Below are positions 44,741 through 52,541 of a DNA stretch of 64,000 nucleotides, piece by piece; positions within the stretch are counted from its first letter, which is position 1, and each line of letters opens with the position of its first letter. The stretch comes from Telmatospirillum sp. GTDB taxonomy: Bacteria; Pseudomonadota; Alphaproteobacteria; CACIAM-22H2. The stretch covers positions 186,001 to 250,000 of the forward strand of contig JADCGL010000017.1 of the NCBI GenBank assembly GCA_020248985.1, written 5' to 3'. Under the pieces are notes generated by a model. That model was not told the origin of the DNA. It saw only the letters and a list, made by a program, of their open reading frames with translations, and did not search any database. Both the position numbers and the translations under genes were made by a program.

Positions 44741-46540
44741 ATGGCGCGCACGCCCGCACCCAAATCGGCCGCCCGCGGCAAGGGCCAAGCAAGCTACCAG
44801 GGGCTTGGCGTGGCCCCCGGCATCGCGATCGGACCTGCGCACGTGCAGGGCGGCGAAGTGCCGGCCTTTGCCGACTGCACGATCGCACCCGACCAGATCG
44901 ATCTCGAAAAAGCGCGTTTTGCCGCGGCCGTCGAGACCAGCAAAAAGCAGCTCGCCAAGCTCAAGCAGAAAACCGGCAACCTGCCGGCGGCCGCGGCCGA
45001 GGAGCTGAGCTTCCTGCTCGACGCGCACATCCAGATGCTCTCGCAGTCGCGCCTCGTGCGCGGCGTGGAGCGGCGCATCGGCGAAAATCTCGCAATGTCC
45101 GAAACGGCCGTGCGCGCCGAATCCGAAGCCATCGCCGAGGCCTTCGAGGCGATGAACGACAGCTATCTCGCCCAGCGCGTGCAGGACGTGCGCGAAGTGG
45201 CCGCCCGCCTCGTGCGCAACCTCACGCAAACGCCATGGGGTGCGTTCAAGAACCTGCCCGCGGGCGCCATCATCGTCGCCGAAGAAATCACGCCCGCGGA
45301 CACGGCCACGATGGACCCCGACATCGTCGGCGGCTTTGCGACCGTGACCGGCGGGGCCGAAGGCCACACGGCGATCATGGCGCGCGCTTTGGGTCTGCCG
45401 GCCGTTCTCGGCATCGGCGATCTCGTCGGCGCCGTGCGCTCGGGCGACACGGTGATCGTCGACGGCACCGAGGGCCGCGTGGTCGTGCGCCCGACGGCGG
45501 CAACGCTCGAGCGCTACGAGAAGCGCCGTCTCGAGTACGAAAAAGAAGAGCGCCAATTCTCGCGCCTTGCGAAGCTGCCGGCCGTCAGCAAGGACGGCGT
45601 CGAGCTGTCGCTCGGCGCCAATCTCGAGTTCCCGCGCGAAGTGGAGCAGGCGTTGGCCGTGGGTGCGTCGTCGATCGGCCTGCTGCGCAGCGAGTTCATG
45701 TTCATGAACCGCAACGACGTGCCGGGCGAAGACGAGCAGTACAAATTTCTGTCGGAAATCGTCAAAGGCATGGGCGGTCGCACGGTGACGATCCGCACGC
45801 TCGACGTGGGCGGCGAGAAGCTCGCCTCGGCCCTGGGCGACCTGTCGCCGGGGCCGAACCCGGCATTGGGCCTGCGCGCGATCCGCCTGTCGCTGGCGCG
45901 GCCCGAACTTCTCGACGCGCAGATCTCGGCGATCCTGCGCGCGGGCGCGCACGGGCCGGTGCGCATCCTCGTGCCGATGATCGCCACGGTCGACGAAATG
46001 AAGCAGGTGCGCGAAGCGCTGCTGCGCAACGCGCGCCGCCTGATCCGCAAGGGCACCCCGATCGCCGACCCGCTGCCGCCCGTGGGCGCCATGATCGAGA
46101 TTCCGGCGGCGGCACTTGCGGCCGATGCGCTGGCGCGCGTGTGCGACTTCTTCGCGCTCGGCACCAACGACCTCACCATGTACGCGCTTGCCATCGACCG
46201 CGGCGACGAGCAGGTGGCGCATCTCTACAATCCCCTGCATCCGGCCGTGCTGCGCTTGATCCAGTTCACGGCCGAAGCCGCGCTGCGCAACCGCATTCCG
46301 GTGTCGATCTGCGGCGAAATCGCCGGCGATCCGCGCTACACGGCGCTGCTGGCCGGGCTCGGCATCCGCGAATTGTCGATGGCGCCCATCAAGATTCCGC
46401 GCGTCAAAAACCGCGTGCGCACGCTCGACGTTCAAAGTGCCGCCGCACGCGCGCGCATGGTCATGGAACAATGGGACATGAAGACCATTGCCGACCTCGT
46501 CGACGCCTACAACGACAGCCTCGTGAAGAGCAAAGAATAG
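44741..46540 (+). CDS. ptsI: PTS enzyme I (phosphoenolpyruvate-protein phosphotransferase)
   Basis: A 599-residue enzyme with an N-terminal HPr-binding helical domain, the phospho-His domain (active His209 in GGAEGHTAIMARALGLPA) and a PEP-binding barrel ending in the conserved catalytic Cys (VSICGEIAGDP). The length and N-terminus correspond to plain PtsI; the GAF domain of PtsP (EI-Ntr) is missing. It starts the PEP to EI to HPr to EIIA phosphate chain encoded by this operon. Confidence 0.95.
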   Translation: MARTPAPKSAARGKGQASYQGLGVAPGIAIGPAHVQGGEVPAFADCTIAPDQIDLEKARFAAAVETSKKQLAKLKQKTGNLPAAAAEELSFLLDAHIQMLSQSRLVRGVERRIGENLAMSETAVRAESEAIAEAFEAMNDSYLAQRVQDVREVAARLVRNLTQTPWGAFKNLPAGAIIVAEEITPADTATMDPDIVGGFATVTGGAEGHTAIMARALGLPAVLGIGDLVGAVRSGDTVIVDGTEGRVVVRPTAATLERYEKRRLEYEKEERQFSRLAKLPAVSKDGVELSLGANLEFPREVEQALAVGASSIGLLRSEFMFMNRNDVPGEDEQYKFLSEIVKGMGGRTVTIRTLDVGGEKLASALGDLSPGPNPALGLRAIRLSLARPELLDAQISAILRAGAHGPVRILVPMIATVDEMKQVREALLRNARRLIRKGTPIADPLPPVGAMIEIPAAALAADALARVCDFFALGTNDLTMYALAIDRGDEQVAHLYNPLHPAVLRLIQFTAEAALRNRIPVSICGEIAGDPRYTALLAGLGIRELSMAPIKIPRVKNRVRTLDVQSAAARARMVMEQWDMKTIADLVDAYNDSLVKSKE

Positions 46541-46678
46541 AAGCGTTATCAGCCGCTTGGGACCGGCTCGGGAAAACCCTTTGAGCGGCTACGGCAGGGC
46601 GGCTATAAGCGGCCCTTCGCGGCCCCCGCAAAGGCGGGGACAGCCCCCCTTTTGTCCCAACCTGGAGCTTGTTTGCAG

Positions 46679-48076
46679 ATGCCCGATTATATCGTCAACG
46701 ACGTGTCGCTGGCCGAATGGGGCCGCAAGGAACTGTCGATCGCCGAATCCGAAATGCCGGGTCTGATGGCGATCCGCGCCGAATACGGCCCGTCGCAGCC
46801 CTTGAAGGGCGCGCGCGTTGCAGGCTCGCTGCACATGACGATCCAGACGGGCGTGCTGATCGAAACGCTGAAGGCGCTGGGCGCCGACGTGCGCTGGGCG
46901 TCCTGCAACATCTTCTCGACGCAAGACCACGCCGCCGCCGCGATCGCTGTCGCCGGGACGCCGGTCTTCGCCTACAAGGGCGAAACGCTGGTCGAGTACT
47001 GGGACTACACGCACAAGATCTTCGAGTGGGCCGACGGCGGCGTGCCGAACATGATCCTCGACGACGGCGGCGACGCCACGCTGCTGATCCATCTCGGCAT
47101 GAAGGCCGAGAAGGACCTCTCGGTCGTCTCGAAGCCGACCAACGAAGAAGAAGAAGTGCTCTACGCCGCAATCAAGAAGCGCGTGGCCGAGCAGCCGGGC
47201 TGGTACAGCAAGGTCGGCAAGGCGATCCGCGGCGTCACCGAAGAAACCACGACCGGCGTGCACCGCCTGTATCTGATGGAAAAGGACGGCTCGCTGCTGT
47301 TCCCGGCCATCAACGTCAACGACTCGGTCACGAAGTCGAAATTCGACAATCTCTACGGCTGCCGCGAATCGCTGGTCGACGCGATCCGCCGTGCGACCGA
47401 CGTGATGATGGCCGGCAAGGTCGCGGTCGTCGCCGGCTTCGGCGACGTCGGCAAGGGCTCGGCCGCTTCGCTGCGCCAGGCCGGGGCCCGCGTGCTCGTG
47501 ACCGAAGTCGATCCGATCTGCGCGCTGCAGGCGGCGATGGAAGGCTACGAAGTGGTGACGATGGAAGACGCCGCCACGCGCGCCGACCTCTTCGTGACCG
47601 CCACGGGCAACGTGGACGTCATCACGATCGAGCATATGCGCGCCATGAAGGACCGGGCGATCGTGTGCAACATCGGCCACTTCGACAGCGAGATCCAGGT
47701 CGCGGCCCTCAAGAACTACAAGTGGAACAACATCAAGCCGCAGGTCGACGAGATCGAACTCGCCAGCGGCAAGCGCATCCTGCTGCTGGCCGAAGGGCGC
47801 TTGGTCAATCTCGGCTGCGCCACCGGCCATCCGAGCTTCGTGATGTCGTCCTCGTTCTCGAACCAGACGCTGGCGCAGATCGAGCTGTGGATCAACCGCG
47901 ACAACGGCAAATACGCGCGCAAGGTCTACACGCTGCCCAAGAAGCTCGACGAAAAGGTCGCGGCCCTGCATCTCGAGAAGATCGGCGTGAAGCTCTCGAA
48001 GCTCACGCCGGCCCAGGCCAAGTACATCAACGTGACCGAACAGGGTCCGTTCAAGGCCGACACGTACCGCTACTAA
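46679..48076 (+). CDS. ahcY: Adenosylhomocysteinase (S-adenosylhomocysteine hydrolase)
   Basis: A 465-residue enzyme that hydrolyses S-adenosylhomocysteine to adenosine and homocysteine and keeps methylation running. Visible motifs are [17 protein letters not shown], the NAD-binding [11 protein letters not shown] and the C-terminal end KADTYRY, in which Lys and Tyr complete the NAD site of the neighbouring subunit. The start follows GGAG; a TTG nine codons upstream is rejected. The last eight codons, the stop and the terminator are duplicated after the inserted gene downstream. Confidence 0.96.
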   Translation: MPDYIVNDVSLAEWGRKELSIAESEMPGLMAIRAEYGPSQPLKGARVAGSLHMTIQTGVLIETLKALGADVRWASCNIFSTQDHAAAAIAVAGTPVFAYKGETLVEYWDYTHKIFEWADGGVPNMILDDGGDATLLIHLGMKAEKDLSVVSKPTNEEEEVLYAAIKKRVAEQPGWYSKVGKAIRGVTEETTTGVHRLYLMEKDGSLLFPAINVNDSVTKSKFDNLYGCRESLVDAIRRATDVMMAGKVAVVAGFGDVGKGSAASLRQAGARVLVTEVDPICALQAAMEGYEVVTMEDAATRADLFVTATGNVDVITIEHMRAMKDRAIVCNIGHFDSEIQVAALKNYKWNNIKPQVDEIELASGKRILLLAEGRLVNLGCATGHPSFVMSSSFSNQTLAQIELWINRDNGKYARKVYTLPKKLDEKVAALHLEKIGVKLSKLTPAQAKYINVTEQGPFKADTYRY

Positions 48077-48148
48077 GCGGTACCTGCCGACAGACGGAAC
48101 GGCCGGGCGCTGGCGACAGCGCCCGGCCGTTTTCGTTTCAGTCGCTTG
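48050..48148 (+). repeat. Long direct repeat, copy 1 (end of ahcY plus terminator)
   Basis: Ninety-nine bases covering the last eight codons and stop of ahcY, the CCGCT-ACTA-AGCGG hairpin, the terminator and 10 further bases. It matches copy 2 at 50371-50489 with one substitution (T48081 against C50422) and a 20-base insertion in copy 2. Together the copies bracket a foreign-looking segment. Confidence 0.95.
48099..48138 (+). terminator. ahcY terminator
   Basis: ACGGCCGGGCGCT (48099-48111), loop GGCGAC, AGCGCCCGGCCGT (48118-48130), then TTTCGTTT: a perfect 13-base-pair stem followed by a T-rich tail. It lies within the direct repeat and therefore also occurs after the inserted gene. Confidence 0.9.
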
Positions 48149-48216
48149 CTGTTGAACTAGCTGCTTGGCGCTAAGTCTAACTTTTTTAGCTCAAACAGAT
48201 AACTTCCGATTTTGTT

Positions 48217-48244
48217 TTGATTGTTGGATACACTATGGTACTTT
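48217..48244 (+). promoter_or_regulatory. Candidate promoter of the cassette gene
   Basis: TTGATT (48217-48222), 16 bases, TACTTT (48239-48244), in an AT-rich leader, about 40 bases before the start codon. A GGAGGG ribosome-binding site precedes the ATG at 48283. The cassette can thus be transcribed on its own after the ahcY terminator. Confidence 0.45.
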
Positions 48245-48282
48245 AGATAGTCTTCTTGTGTAAAATTGAGGGAGGGCGAACG

Positions 48283-50358
48283 ATGAGGCTTTCACTTGGC
48301 TTCTTTGTGGTTAGTGTTGCCGTCCTCGTCTCTGAAACTTTATTTGCTCAATCTGCGAATGTTGAGCCAATTCGAATCGCATCTCCATACCCGAAGGATA
48401 CGCCGATTGGCATTGCCGTTGACTCGCTCGCGAGTGATTTACAAAAGAGTTTGGCAGGCTACTACCAAGTAACGGTTGTCAATCGGCTCAACTCTAGTCT
48501 AGACGCAATAAATTCTAAAGAATTTCAATTATCAGTAGTTCCATCTACAGATCTCAATCGAATTAGCGACAATGCATTTTCTTTATATGACCTTCCCTTT
48601 CTATTCGCATCCTCAAGGGAGCTGGCGGCAGTTCAGCAGACGGAAGGAGGCAACATTCCGTTTGCAATGTTTCAAAGGAAGACGGGGATAATTGGACTTG
48701 GGTACTTAAACAATGGCTTTAACAATCTTGTAATTTACTCGGCTGTTAATGACGTCTCGGGCCTAAAGGGCAAAACTGTTAGCGTGTCCTCTCAAGCGAG
48801 CCGAATTGCACTACAGGGATTTGGAGTAACTCCAAGGCAGGTTGTATTTGCTGAACTCAGCTCTGCGGTCCAAGCCGGTGCAATTGATGGATTTGAGAGC
48901 TCGCCAACCCTAGCCTGGGATATACTGAAAAGAAGAGCTTTCGATAAGTCGCCAATTACAGCCTTGCCAATGCGACCAAACGTAGCTGCATTTGTAGTTT
49001 CAGAATTTACCTGGAAATCCCTCTCTTATCGAGCACAAATAGCAATTAAAGAAGCAACGGAGAACGCAGAAATTAAATCTACTACGGAAGCTGCCCGTAG
49101 AGAGGCCGAAGCTGCGAATTTCTTTTTTCAATCTCAGATGACTAACAGCGCAGACTTTGGTGCATTCTATAAGTCAGCCCAGCCAAGTTGGCACCTCCCA
49201 ACAGGCACACCAGAAGCAAGCCGCTTGAATAATATACTTCCTATAATTGAACAAATTCGCGCAAATTCTCCTCCAAGCAATACTCCACCTGGGCGCAGGG
49301 GCTCAATTGAGCCAACTGTGGGAGCGGCTAGCCATGCGGCACTTTCGCCGACAGGTGAGGTGCTATTCGCAACGGACAGAAGAGTAGAGAGCGATCCGGA
49401 CCCGCGCTTTAGAATTGGGTCGAATCGCGGTCAACTCGCGTACGGCGTTACAAGATTCAACATTAGCGCACAACGTCCAATGGGGAATGTCGATTCGAAC
49501 TTGAGTCAGCTAGCTGATGTTGATGAGTTGCGCGAGGCGAGTTTTCTGTCACACGTTAGTGACCGACTTTCTAGGTCACCTAAAAATGAGCTACTAATAT
49601 TTGTTCATGGTTTTAACAACACTTTTGAGGACGCTGCTCGATCGCTGGCATTGTTTAGTGAAGATGTAAAACTTGGTGCGGTTCCTATTTTGTTTAGCTG
49701 GCCGTCCGATGGCATAGCTTTGCGATACCCAAGTGACGAGGAGGAAGTAAGAGCGAGCCGAAACAATTTCTTGATGTTTTTAAGGTCAATTAAGAGTCAG
49801 ACTGGGGCAAATCAGATACATGTAGCTGCTCACAGTATGGGAAGCAGGTTGATTCTAGAGGCGTTAGATCGGTTCGATACAGAGCACGCCTCAGATAACA
49901 ACATTCTTTTTGGACATCTAATTCTCGCTGCGCCGGACGTCTACACTGAAATTTTTTCGCAAACTATAGAGGCGATCAAGCGTCGATCAAAGCGGGTAAC
50001 CCTGTATGTATCAGAAAATGATTCGGCATTGAAATGTTCCAAGAGCTTGCACGGAAATCGGAGACTCGGCGAGGCGGGGAGTATTCCGTTTTTAGCGCCT
50101 GGAATTGATACAATCGATGCTACAAACGTAGAGCCGCCTCCCCCACCCACGAGAGCATGGTGGGATTTTTTAAGCTACCTTTTCATTGACGCATGCCGAA
50201 GTGGTCATGCGTACATGATCCGTAGCATTCGCGTGCAGGCGGATGTCCAAAACTTGGTGCAGAATAATCTTCGTCCGGTTGATCGATACGGAATTATCGA
50301 AAAACAGTCAGGCAGCCTGACATATTGGCAGTTTAAACGAGCAGATAGAGATCGTTGA
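48283..50358 (+). CDS. Exported DctP solute-binding domain fused to a DUF900 alpha/beta hydrolase
   Basis: A 691-residue protein. Residues 1-23 are a signal peptide ending in FAQ. Residues of about 28-310 follow the TRAP-transporter DctP fold (PIRIASPYPKDTPIGIAVDS; the VQAGAIDGFE segment). A Pro-rich linker (about 320-350) leads to an alpha/beta hydrolase of the DUF900/COG4782 type: EVLFATDRRVE, RGQLAYGVTRF, VHGFNNTFEDAA (His442), and the nucleophile elbow HSMGS (Ser518). No TRAP membrane subunits are nearby. Codon use is foreign to the window. It is the only gene in a repeat-bounded insert. Capture of a ligand by one half and hydrolysis by the other is speculation. Confidence 0.85.
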   Translation: MRLSLGFFVVSVAVLVSETLFAQSANVEPIRIASPYPKDTPIGIAVDSLASDLQKSLAGYYQVTVVNRLNSSLDAINSKEFQLSVVPSTDLNRISDNAFSLYDLPFLFASSRELAAVQQTEGGNIPFAMFQRKTGIIGLGYLNNGFNNLVIYSAVNDVSGLKGKTVSVSSQASRIALQGFGVTPRQVVFAELSSAVQAGAIDGFESSPTLAWDILKRRAFDKSPITALPMRPNVAAFVVSEFTWKSLSYRAQIAIKEATENAEIKSTTEAARREAEAANFFFQSQMTNSADFGAFYKSAQPSWHLPTGTPEASRLNNILPIIEQIRANSPPSNTPPGRRGSIEPTVGAASHAALSPTGEVLFATDRRVESDPDPRFRIGSNRGQLAYGVTRFNISAQRPMGNVDSNLSQLADVDELREASFLSHVSDRLSRSPKNELLIFVHGFNNTFEDAARSLALFSEDVKLGAVPILFSWPSDGIALRYPSDEEEVRASRNNFLMFLRSIKSQTGANQIHVAAHSMGSRLILEALDRFDTEHASDNNILFGHLILAAPDVYTEIFSQTIEAIKRRSKRVTLYVSENDSALKCSKSLHGNRRLGEAGSIPFLAPGIDTIDATNVEPPPPPTRAWWDFLSYLFIDACRSGHAYMIRSIRVQADVQNLVQNNLRPVDRYGIIEKQSGSLTYWQFKRADRDR

Positions 50359-50370
50359 TTTCGTCATTCA

Positions 50371-50489
50371 TTCAAGGCCGACACGTACCGCTACTAAGCG
50401 GCACCTGCTGCTACTAAGCGGCACCTGCCGACAGACGGAACGGCCGGGCGCTGGCGACAGCGCCCGGCCGTTTTCGTTTCAGTCGCTTG
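50371..50489 (+). repeat. Long direct repeat, copy 2, with a 20-bp internal duplication
   Basis: The 31 bases 50371-50401 match 48050-48080, and 50422-50489 match 48081-48148. Between them 20 extra bases (50402-50421) duplicate the CTACTAAGCGGCACCTG unit. The copy contains the last eight ahcY codons and stop but no ahcY start, so it is a fragment, not a gene. Confidence 0.95.
50440..50479 (+). terminator. Copy of the ahcY terminator ending the cassette
   Basis: Identical 13-base-pair hairpin and T-rich tail as at 48099-48138, here 82 bases after the stop of the inserted gene. It insulates the cassette from the kinase gene downstream. Confidence 0.88.
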
Positions 50490-50510
50490 GGCAGGCCCGC
50501 ATCGTCTAGG

Positions 50511-52541
50511 ATGGGTGCCGTGATCGAGTTTCTGTCAGGATTGGCGGCGGGCGGGGCGGCGATGGGGCTTGGATGCCTTGCGCTGTGGCGGCGGCTCAAG
50601 GCGGCCGAAGCGCGTGCGACGGCGGCCGAAACAGCGCGCGGCGAATTGGCGCTGCACGCCAATCTCGAACGCAGCGAGCGCGAGGCCGCCGACGACGCCG
50701 TGCGGCGCCTCGAATCCGCATTCGACGCGCTCCCCTTGCCGCTGTGGCGGCGCGACGGCGAACAGCATCTCGTCTGGTGCAACCGCACCTACGCGGCCGC
50801 CGCCGACCTCACGCGCGACGAGATTCTGGACGGCGGCCGCATCGGGCTCGGCGGGGTCGCGCTTGCCAACCGCCTGCAGCGGCTCGCCCGCCTCGCCCTT
50901 GCTGCGCGCACGCCGCAGAGCGAAAGCGACCATATCGTCGTGGCGGGCGTGCGGCGGCTGTTCGACTTCACCGAAGTGCCCCTGCCCGACGGCGGCACGA
51001 TCGGGATCGCGGTCGACCAGACCGAGCGCGACGACGCGGCGATCGAACTTGCGCGCCACATCGCGGCGCAAGGGGCGGTGCTCGAGACGATGCCGGTGGC
51101 GATCGGCATCTTCGGCGCCGACCGGCGCCTCAAATACTTCAACAGCGCCTATGCGCGCCTGTGGCGCGCCGACGAAGGGTGGCTCGCAAACGAACCGGAA
51201 TACGGCGAGATCCTCGAGACGCTGCGCGAGCGGCGGCGGCTGCCGGAATTCGCCGATTTCCGCCTGTTCAAGCGCCAGCGCCTGGGCCTGTTCGACACGC
51301 TGTTCGAATCCTTCGACGAACTCATGTACCTGCCCGACGGCACCACCTTGCGCGAACGCTGCATGCCGCATCCGCTCGGCGGTCTCCTGTTCGCGTTCGA
51401 GGACGTGACCGACCGGCTCGTGCTCGAGCGCTCCTACAACACGCTGATCGCCGTGCAGCGCGCCACGCTCGACAATCTCTACGAAGGTGTGGCCGTGTTC
51501 GGCTCGGACGGGCGGCTCAAGCTGCACAACCCGGCCTTCGCGCGCATTTGGGACATCCCCGACGCCGCCCTCGTCGCCGAGCCGCATATCGGCGACGTGG
51601 TCGAGCGCATGCGCCCCTTCTACGAACCGCAGGCCGATTGGCCCGCCCTCAAGGAGCGCATCGTCGAAAGCCTGACCGCGCGCGACGGCACGCGCGCACG
51701 CATCGCGCGCAGCGACGCGCGCGTGCTCGACTACGCGGTGGTGCCGCTGCCCGACGGCGCGACGCAGCTCTCGTTCGTCGACGTCACCGACCGCCTGCGC
51801 GTGGAGCAGGCCCTGCGCGAGCGCGCCGAAGCGCTCGAGGCCGCCGACCGGCTCAAATCGGAATTCATCTCGACCGTGTCCTACGAGCTGCGCACGCCGC
51901 TCAACACGATCATCGGCTTCACCGAACTGCTGGCGAACCAGTATTTCGGCACGCTCAATGCGCGCCAGAGCGAATACTGCGCCGACATTCTGACCGCGTC
52001 CGAGCGGCTGCTGGCGATCGTCAACGACATTCTCGATCTCGCCTCCATCGACGCCGGGCGCATGACGCTTGAGCTGCACGCGGTCGATCCGGCGAGCCTG
52101 CTCGCCGATACGGCCCAGATCATGGGCGATCTTGCGCGCGAACGCGAAATCGCGATCGCCGTCGGAACCTGCACCGACGTGCCCGTGCGCGGCGACGAGC
52201 GGCGCCTCAAACAGGCGATGTGCAATCTCGTTTCCAACGCGCTCAAATTCACGCCGCCGGGCGGGCGCGTGGCGCTGTCGGCCACGCTCGACGGCGACAG
52301 CGTGCTGCTCGCCGTCGCCGACACCGGCGTCGGCATCGCCAAGGCGGATCTGGCGCGCGTGTTCAAGGAGTTCGAGCGCGGCAACGACGCGGAAACGCGG
52401 CGCATGGGTGCGGGCCTCGGCCTGTCGCTCGTCAAGCGCATCGTAGAGCTGCATGGCGGCAGCATCGCTCTGCAATCGGAACCGGGGGCCGGCACGGTTG
52501 TGACGTGCCGGCTCGCGCGCTGGACGGAACCGGCGGCTTAA
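50511..52541 (+). CDS. divL: DivL-type PAS sensor kinase with Tyr in place of the phospho-His
   Basis: A 676-residue protein: one N-terminal membrane segment (about 5-25), several PAS-type sensor domains (about 60-440), a HisKA-like helix pair and an HATPase domain (NLVSNALKFTPPGG; ADTGVGI; GAGLGLSLVKRIVELHGG). The H-box reads STVSYELRTPLNTIIGFTEL, with Tyr458 where histidine kinases have His. This replacement is the hallmark of DivL, the essential pseudo-kinase that sets CckA/CtrA cell-cycle signalling in Caulobacter. The ATG at 50511 is chosen over a GTG three codons later. Orthology with DivL rather than a paralogue is inferred. Confidence 0.82.
   Translation: MGAVIEFLSGLAAGGAAMGLGCLALWRRLKAAEARATAAETARGELALHANLERSEREAADDAVRRLESAFDALPLPLWRRDGEQHLVWCNRTYAAAADLTRDEILDGGRIGLGGVALANRLQRLARLALAARTPQSESDHIVVAGVRRLFDFTEVPLPDGGTIGIAVDQTERDDAAIELARHIAAQGAVLETMPVAIGIFGADRRLKYFNSAYARLWRADEGWLANEPEYGEILETLRERRRLPEFADFRLFKRQRLGLFDTLFESFDELMYLPDGTTLRERCMPHPLGGLLFAFEDVTDRLVLERSYNTLIAVQRATLDNLYEGVAVFGSDGRLKLHNPAFARIWDIPDAALVAEPHIGDVVERMRPFYEPQADWPALKERIVESLTARDGTRARIARSDARVLDYAVVPLPDGATQLSFVDVTDRLRVEQALRERAEALEAADRLKSEFISTVSYELRTPLNTIIGFTELLANQYFGTLNARQSEYCADILTASERLLAIVNDILDLASIDAGRMTLELHAVDPASLLADTAQIMGDLAREREIAIAVGTCTDVPVRGDERRLKQAMCNLVSNALKFTPPGGRVALSATLDGDSVLLAVADTGVGIAKADLARVFKEFERGNDAETRRMGAGLGLSLVKRIVELHGGSIALQSEPGAGTVVTCRLARWTEPAA

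Larger units (their letters stand above)
48149..50370 (+). mobile_element. Low-GC inserted cassette between ahcY end-repeats
   Basis: The segment is visibly AT-richer (many AAT, TTT, ATA, AGA, TTA codons) than everything around it and starts and ends sharply at the two ahcY-end repeats. It carries one gene with its own promoter and ribosome-binding site. No integrase, transposase, terminal inverted repeats or tRNA is seen. The two repeats look like the outcome of recombination at the ahcY 3' end: either site-specific capture or Campbell-type integration of a circle that carried an ahcY tail. The mechanism is inference; the repeat structure is seen. Confidence 0.75.

Noticed and set aside
46541-46678. 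SAH or SAM riboswitch upstream of ahcY
   Set aside because: The leader has an AGCCGCT/AGCGGCT inverted repeat (46551-46557 and 46584-46590) and GC hairpins, but I could not find the conserved core of any SAH or SAM riboswitch.
48149-50370. Insertion sequence or prophage fragment
   Set aside because: No transposase, integrase or phage gene and no terminal inverted repeats; only the direct ahcY-end repeats are seen.
50371-50401. Second, truncated ahcY gene
   Set aside because: Only the last eight codons and the stop are present, with no upstream homology, so it is a repeat fragment, not a pseudogene of full length.
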